Source: Bacteroidales bacterium
Lineage (GTDB): Bacteria > Bacteroidota > Bacteroidia > Bacteroidales > UBA10428
NCBI GenBank assembly: GCA_016928305.1
Contig: JAFGKY010000001.1
Coordinates: 1-64,000 of the forward strand
DNA length: 64,000 nt
Direction of reading: 5' to 3'
Made by a program: the position numbers and the translations under genes. This document shows positions 59,544-64,000 of the stretch, one piece after another. The notes under the pieces were generated by a model. That model did no database searches, had not been told where the DNA came from, and worked only from the letters and a program-made list of their open reading frames with translations. Numbering within the stretch: position 1 is the stretch's first letter; each line of letters begins with the position of its first letter.

Positions 59544-61637
59544 ATGGAAGAAACGAAAGAAAATAAAGAATCCAACAATAATAATTCAAATAATAAGGAG
59601 AACAAGTCGGGTGATTCTTTTTTGGGGAATAAAAAACCTAAATTCAACGCGGTTTGGCTGTATGTTCTCATTGGGATGACCCTGGTTTCGATTTATTTAT
59701 TTGACAGTGGGCAGCAACCCCAGGAAATTGACTGGTATTATTTTAAAAATGAATTGCTGTTGAAAGGCGAAGTACAGAAAATCGTTGTCGTCAATAATAA
59801 AGATGTTGAGATATTCATAAAGCCTGAATTTCTTGATCAACCCAAACATCAGAAGCTGGCTTCAAAAAGATTTAATTCACTGAACCGATCCGGTCCGCAT
59901 TACAAATTACAGGGGATGTTATCGCTTGAGGCGTTTGAAAAAAGACTTGATGAAGCTCAGGCTGATGTTCCGGAAGAAGATAAAATATATGCCTTTTCAA
60001 AAGACAAGCAGTCATTCGGGCAGATATTGTGGTATCTGTTGCCAATCATCGCCCTGGTGGTTTTGTGGTTCGCATTCTTCCGAAGGATGAGCGGAGGCGG
60101 AACAGGTGCCGGAGGAACCAATATTTTCAATGTCGGAAAATCCAAAGCAAAAATATTTGATAAGGATACCAATGTCAAAATCGATTTTAAAGATGTTGCC
60201 GGTCTTGAAGAGGCAAAAGTTGAGATTAAGGAGATCGTTGATTTTCTGAAAAAACCCAAGAAATATACCGACCTGGGAGGCAAGATCCCCAAGGGAGCCT
60301 TACTGGTTGGTCCGCCGGGAACCGGAAAGACACTTCTTGCCAGGGCTGTCGCCGGTGAAGCTCATGTGCCTTTTTTCTCTCTTTCGGGTTCCGACTTCGT
60401 GGAAATGTTTGTTGGTGTCGGGGCATCAAGGGTGCGTGATTTGTTTAAGCAGGCAAAGGAAAAGGCCCCTTGTATTGTATTCATTGATGAAATCGATGCC
60501 ATTGGAAGAGCCAGGGGAAGAAATCCTAATTTTGGTGCCAACGATGAACGCGAAAACACCCTGAACCAGTTATTGACTGAAATGGATGGATTTGCATCCA
60601 ATGCCGGAGTGATCATACTGGCGGCTACCAACCGTGCTGACGTGCTGGATAAAGCATTACTTCGGGCCGGACGTTTTGACAGGCAGATATATGTCGAACT
60701 TCCCGATCTGAATGAGCGTAAAGAAATATTCCTCGTCCACCTTCGCCCGATCCGAATAGAGAAGGACCTGGATATTGAATTTTTGGCCAAACAGACACCG
60801 GGTTTCTCGGGGGCCGACATAGCTAACGTTTGTAATGAAGCTGCCCTGATAGCAGCCCGTAAGAATAAAAAAGCCGTACAGAAACAGGATTTCCTTGATT
60901 CTATTGACAGGATCGTGGGTGGACTTGAAAAGAAAAACAAAATAATCTCAGCCGATGAGAAACGTACCATTGCTTACCACGAAGGAGGTCATGCCACGGT
61001 TAGCTGGCTGCTTGAGCACGCTAACCCATTGGTTAAAGTAACCATTATCCCCAGGGGAAAATCCCTGGGTGCTGCCTGGTACCTGCCTGAGGAGAGACAA
61101 ATAACAACACGCGATCAGTTATACGACGAAATGTGTGCAACACTCGGTGGCAGAGCAGCAGAACAGATCATCTTTGGCAAGGTTTCAACCGGAGCCCTTA
61201 ACGACCTTGAAAGAGTCACCAAACAGGCATATGCTATGGTGACCTATTTTGGACTCAGTGATAAAATCGGGAATCTTAGCTTTTATGACTCAACGGGGCA
61301 GTCAGAATTCGCATTCCAGAAACCTTATAGCGAAAAGACATCGGAGATGATCGACCAGGAAGTTAAAGATATTATTGAAAGCCAATACAAAAGAGCTTTG
61401 AAGGTATTGGAACAGCAAAAGGAAGGCCTAATAAAACTCTCGGAACAGCTGCTCGAAAAGGAAGTCATTTTCACGGAAGACCTTGAGAAGATATTTGGTG
61501 AAAGAAAAGCCGGCAGGGTTCCGGATATGGGTAACCGGCCAAAAAAAACACACAAAACCTCAAAAATCCTTAAAGACAAGGATACATCACCAACTGAAAC
61601 GCCCAATAAAGCAGCTGCAATAAAAAAATCAGCCTGA
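59544..61637 (+). CDS. ftsH: Membrane-anchored AAA+ metalloprotease FtsH
   Basis: 697 aa. A charged, Asn/Lys/Glu-rich cytoplasmic start, then two membrane segments (about 33-50 and 155-178) flanking a short periplasmic part. AAA+ domain: Walker A GPPGTGKT, Walker B IVFIDEIDAIG, second region of homology RADVLDKALLRAGRFDRQI. Zinc protease motif HEGGH (His479-His483), with Gly in place of the common Ala; the metal ligands are kept. It degrades membrane and soluble substrates. Heads rsfS-ftsH-DUF2007-cdsA-psd. Confidence 0.97.
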   Translation: MEETKENKESNNNNSNNKENKSGDSFLGNKKPKFNAVWLYVLIGMTLVSIYLFDSGQQPQEIDWYYFKNELLLKGEVQKIVVVNNKDVEIFIKPEFLDQPKHQKLASKRFNSLNRSGPHYKLQGMLSLEAFEKRLDEAQADVPEEDKIYAFSKDKQSFGQILWYLLPIIALVVLWFAFFRRMSGGGTGAGGTNIFNVGKSKAKIFDKDTNVKIDFKDVAGLEEAKVEIKEIVDFLKKPKKYTDLGGKIPKGALLVGPPGTGKTLLARAVAGEAHVPFFSLSGSDFVEMFVGVGASRVRDLFKQAKEKAPCIVFIDEIDAIGRARGRNPNFGANDERENTLNQLLTEMDGFASNAGVIILAATNRADVLDKALLRAGRFDRQIYVELPDLNERKEIFLVHLRPIRIEKDLDIEFLAKQTPGFSGADIANVCNEAALIAARKNKKAVQKQDFLDSIDRIVGGLEKKNKIISADEKRTIAYHEGGHATVSWLLEHANPLVKVTIIPRGKSLGAAWYLPEERQITTRDQLYDEMCATLGGRAAEQIIFGKVSTGALNDLERVTKQAYAMVTYFGLSDKIGNLSFYDSTGQSEFAFQKPYSEKTSEMIDQEVKDIIESQYKRALKVLEQQKEGLIKLSEQLLEKEVIFTEDLEKIFGERKAGRVPDMGNRPKKTHKTSKILKDKDTSPTETPNKAAAIKKSA

Positions 61638-61663
61638 ATTAATAATACTTGGACAGAAATTCC

Positions 61664-61876
61664 ATGGAAAAGGACTGGGTGAATATTTTCAGTACCGGGA
61701 AAATGTACAGGGCGCAATTAGCCCAGGAATGCCTCAGCAACCAGGGAATTGAATCTGTTATTATGAATAAAACTGATTCTGCCACCTTACATCCAAGCGG
61801 CTTCATTGAAGTATTTGTCAGAAGGGAAAATGTGATAAAGGCTATGCACTTTTTAAAAACAGCTCATTTTGAATAA
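61664..61876 (+). CDS. DUF2007-type small protein
   Basis: 70 aa from ATG 61664 (MEKDWVNIFSTGKMYRAQLAQECLSNQGIESVIMN). The pattern is that of DUF2007, a ferredoxin-like ACT-type fold often labelled putative signal transducing protein. It overlaps the TTG start of cdsA by 8 bp, so the two may be translationally coupled. Confidence 0.8.
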   Translation: MEKDWVNIFSTGKMYRAQLAQECLSNQGIESVIMNKTDSATLHPSGFIEVFVRRENVIKAMHFLKTAHFE

Positions 61877-62696
61877 TTTCTTCCAGCGATTGTTTACAGG
61901 CATCGGGTATATAGCCATTATAGCCGGCGCAATACTGGCAGGCAGGTATTATTTTGGCATTCTGTTCCTTGTCATCACTTTGCTAACTTTATTTGAATTC
62001 TATCGTCTTTATGCAAACACACCTTACCCTCCACCGCAGATAACAGGAATGGTAACCGGTAGTTTTATTTATATCGCGAGTTTTTTGTTTTTTTCGGGAC
62101 TTGTAACCTTAGCCGTTTACAGTATTATCATACCTGTTGTATTGTTACTGTTCATAGCTGAAATATACCATAATAAGGAGAATCAATTCATTCCGACAGC
62201 TTTGTTGATATTTGGATTACTGTATATCGCCGTTCCTTATGCGCTGTCAGTTTATCTGGCCTTCCCCGGAGTGAACAACCACCAGTACACACCTGGCATC
62301 TTGCTGGGACTTTTATCACTTGTATGGATAAATGATACCGGTGCCTATGTTTTTGGCATGCTCTTTGGCAGACACAGGTTATTTGAACGCATTTCCCCCA
62401 AGAAATCATGGGAAGGTGCAATAGGAGGAACAGTAGTTACGGTTGGCCTCGGATATTGGCTGAATCATTTCACTCCTTATTTGTTACGTATCGACTGGCT
62501 TATTCTCAGTGTTCTGGTCTCTGTTTTTGGTGTTTACGGTGACCTGTTTGAATCGAAGCTGAAACGAAGCGTCGGCATTAAAGACTCCGGACATCTTTTA
62601 CCAGGCCATGGAGGGGTTCTTGATCGTATGGATTCACTTTTATTTATTATTCCTGCATCGTTTGCTTACCTGATGCTTAAAACTGCAATTCAATAG
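61869..62696 (+). CDS. cdsA: Phosphatidate cytidylyltransferase CdsA
   Basis: Makes CDP-diacylglycerol from CTP and phosphatidic acid; inner membrane. 275 aa with 7-8 membrane segments. Motifs: WINDTGAYVFGMLFGRHRLFERISPKKSWEGAIGG and the CDP-binding signature GDLFESKLKRSVGIKDSGHLLPGHGGVLDRMDS. The start is TTG 61869; no ATG is close. psd follows 10 bp later, the next enzymes of phosphatidylethanolamine synthesis (the synthase pssA is not in the window). Confidence 0.95.
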   Translation: MNNFFQRLFTGIGYIAIIAGAILAGRYYFGILFLVITLLTLFEFYRLYANTPYPPPQITGMVTGSFIYIASFLFFSGLVTLAVYSIIIPVVLLLFIAEIYHNKENQFIPTALLIFGLLYIAVPYALSVYLAFPGVNNHQYTPGILLGLLSLVWINDTGAYVFGMLFGRHRLFERISPKKSWEGAIGGTVVTVGLGYWLNHFTPYLLRIDWLILSVLVSVFGVYGDLFESKLKRSVGIKDSGHLLPGHGGVLDRMDSLLFIIPASFAYLMLKTAIQ

Positions 62697-62706
62697 CTCA
62701 ACGGAT

Positions 62707-63363
62707 ATGAACATACATAAAGAAGGCATACTGACATTGGCAATAGTTTTTGTGGTAATCATCGGTATTAATTATGGCGTTTCGCTGCTGACCCGTAATA
62801 TGCTGATTGAAATCATCACAGCTCTTGTGACAATACCGTTTTTTCTTCTTCTGGTATGGTTTTTTAGAAGTCCTTCCCGGCCAGTTGTCCCGGACGAAAC
62901 CAGTATTCTTTGTCCGGCTGACGGAAAGGTGGTTGCCATTGAAAAAACCTTTGAAAAAGAATATTTCAACGATGAACGATGGCAGATTTCAATTTTTATG
63001 TCACCGCTTAATGTACATGTTAACCGATACCCGATAACCGGTGAGGTCACCTATTTTAAATACCATCCCGGGAAATACCTGGTAGCCTGGCATCCAAAAT
63101 CATCGGAACTCAATGAACGTGCAACCTTTGTTATGAAAAATAGTAAATCTCAGGAAATACTGGTCAGACAGATCGCCGGGGCTGTCGCGCGACGCATTGT
63201 TTCCTATGCAAAAGAAGGAGATCTTATTGTCCAGGGCGACGAACTTGGTTTTATAAAATTCGGATCGCGTGTGGATATCTTCCTTCCCCTTGACGCGGAA
63301 ATAAGAGTTAAACTGAACCAGCGGGTCACGGGGAATGTGGATGTTATCGCGTTATGGAAATAG
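62707..63363 (+). CDS. psd: Phosphatidylserine decarboxylase proenzyme
   Basis: 218 aa, inner membrane. Two N-terminal membrane segments (about 8-28 and 36-54), then the short Psd-A-type decarboxylase: ILCPADGKVVAIE, SIFMSPLNVHVNRYPITGEVTYFKYHPGKY and the self-cleavage site Gly186-Ser187 (KFGSRVD), where cleavage makes the pyruvoyl group. Produces phosphatidylethanolamine. Operon with cdsA. Confidence 0.94.
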   Translation: MNIHKEGILTLAIVFVVIIGINYGVSLLTRNMLIEIITALVTIPFFLLLVWFFRSPSRPVVPDETSILCPADGKVVAIEKTFEKEYFNDERWQISIFMSPLNVHVNRYPITGEVTYFKYHPGKYLVAWHPKSSELNERATFVMKNSKSQEILVRQIAGAVARRIVSYAKEGDLIVQGDELGFIKFGSRVDIFLPLDAEIRVKLNQRVTGNVDVIALWK

Positions 63364-63372
63364 TCTGAATTA

Positions 63373-63451
63373 GGATTTATTGGATTAGAAGATTATTGGA
63401 TTGAAGACTGGTTGATGCAACCTCTCTCAGTCGCTCGGCAGAGCCGAGCGA
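63373..63451. repeat. 8-bp array and hairpin after psd
   Basis: GATT-containing units with spacing 8-9 (63374-63410: GATTTATTG, GATTAGAA, GATTATTG, GATTGAAG) and then a perfect hairpin TCGCTCGGC / GCCGAGCGA with AGA loop minus one base (63431-63451). Between the convergent psd and kbl genes. No strong T-run. Confidence 0.55.
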
Positions 63452-63517
63452 TTGATGGAATTGATGGAGTTATTTTGAATTTCAATCCTGTCATCGTTAA
63501 ATCTTAAAAATCTTAGT

Positions 63518-64000
63518 TCAGACAATCACCTTCAATTCCTTTCCCACCTTAATAAAGGCTTCAACAGCTTTATCGAGATGCTCTTTTGTATGTGCAGCGG
63601 AAAGCTGAACCCTTATGCGGGCTTCTCCTTTCGGAACCACAGGGAAATAAAATCCGATTACATAGATTCCCTCTGAAAGCAAAGCAGCAGCAAAATCCTG
63701 TGATAGTTTTGCATCAAAAAGCATAATGGCTATTATTGCTGACTTCGCGGGTTTAATTGTGAATCCGGCTTCCTGTATTTTACTTCTGAAATAATCGGTG
63801 TTGGCATGCAAGCGATCCTGTAACTCCGTTGTCTCACTCATCATATCGAACATTTTTATACCTGCAGCAGTGATCATCGGAGGCAATGAGTTGGAGAACA
63901 AATAGGGCCTTGAACGCTGCCGGAGAAGGCCAATGATCTCTTTCCGACCTGTTGTGAATCCACCGATGGCACCGCCAAAAGCTTTACCCAACGTACCGGT
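63518..64000 (-). CDS. kbl: 2-amino-3-ketobutyrate CoA ligase (glycine C-acetyltransferase), C-terminal part
   Basis: The window ends inside the gene. The visible 161 residues start at TGTLGKAFGGAIGGFTTGRKEII, the PLP-lysine region of the alpha-oxoamine synthase family, and run through RPYLFSNSLPP, YVIGFYFPVVPKGEARIRVQLSAAHTKEHLDKAVEAF, the C-terminal signature of Kbl. It makes glycine and acetyl-CoA from 2-amino-3-ketobutyrate in threonine catabolism. BioF and HemA are relatives, but the GFTTGRKE and YFPVVPKGEARIR segments fit Kbl. The 5' part lies past base 64000. Confidence 0.85.
   Translation of the reverse strand, partial: TGTLGKAFGGAIGGFTTGRKEIIGLLRQRSRPYLFSNSLPPMITAAGIKMFDMMSETTELQDRLHANTDYFRSKIQEAGFTIKPAKSAIIAIMLFDAKLSQDFAAALLSEGIYVIGFYFPVVPKGEARIRVQLSAAHTKEHLDKAVEAFIKVGKELKVIV

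Overview
The window is bacterial chromosome from a member of the Bacteroidota, most likely a Bacteroidales or Marinilabiliales-like lineage. Four things point there: a SusC/SusD pair with an ECF sigma factor and a FecR anti-sigma factor; secreted proteins with type IX secretion (T9SS) C-terminal sorting domains, both the short type A and the gliding-motility-associated form; Kdo/LPS genes (kdsB, waaA, lptE) of a Gram-negative cell; and -7 promoter boxes of the Bacteroidota TAnnTTTG form, for example before rpmE, kdsB, lysC and lon. I cannot name the genus. No phage, integrase, transposase, rRNA or CRISPR array was found.

Layout. 1-510: no gene, short repeats. 511-1206: outer-membrane barrel protein. 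1207-1696: repeat-rich gap. 1697-6453: divergent lysC and mfd. 6534-11797, all on the minus strand: a sigma-54 activator, lptE, a TPR protein, secG, groES and groEL. 12059-26586: housekeeping and envelope genes (kdsB, a YidB-like protein, waaA, a tandem pair of superoxide dismutases with Mn-type and Fe-type signatures, a PKD/T9SS protein, an AI-2E-family permease, thyA-folA, DUF2147, a HerA-like ATPase, two WG-repeat paralogues, a MORN lipoprotein, a PHP phosphoesterase).

26738-46578, all on the plus strand, is a polysaccharide utilisation locus (PUL). It encodes a GH105 unsaturated rhamnogalacturonyl hydrolase, a rhamnogalacturonan acetylesterase-type SGNH esterase, ECF sigma, FecR, SusC with an STN signalling domain, SusD, a small T9SS-sorted protein, an MFS sugar porter, a GH35 beta-galactosidase, a clan GH-A hydrolase and a GH53 endo-beta-1,4-galactanase. 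The set fits pectic rhamnogalacturonan I carrying beta-1,4-galactan side chains. GH53 would cut galactan at the surface, SusCD import the oligomers, GH35 and perhaps the GH-A enzyme trim them, and MFS take up monosaccharide. Sensing would run through SusC-STN, FecR and ECF sigma. The most novel point is that the protein after SusD carries the same cysteine-bearing module that occurs twice in the GH53 enzyme, each followed by a T9SS sorting domain. It may be a surface glycan-binding protein in the SusE position.

46579-47500 holds paired REP-like palindromes, a tandem duplication that copies the 3' end of tRNA-His, the tRNA itself (with two unpaired acceptor-stem positions) and 7-bp repeat arrays. 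47499-64000 is again housekeeping: a class V aminotransferase, a GNAT protein, rpmE type B, lon, a LiaF-like protein, a HAD hydrolase, coaD, a thioredoxin-fold protein, a NUDIX hydrolase divergent from pyrE by 7 bp, an SRPBCC protein, birA, rsfS, ftsH, DUF2007, cdsA, psd and a partial kbl cut by the window end.

Two small-scale patterns recur in the gaps: perfect palindromes of different sequence with TTCA/TGAA/TTAA loops, and tandem arrays of 7-bp (sometimes 8-bp) units with different consensus sequences, several of which run across a gene's stop codon.
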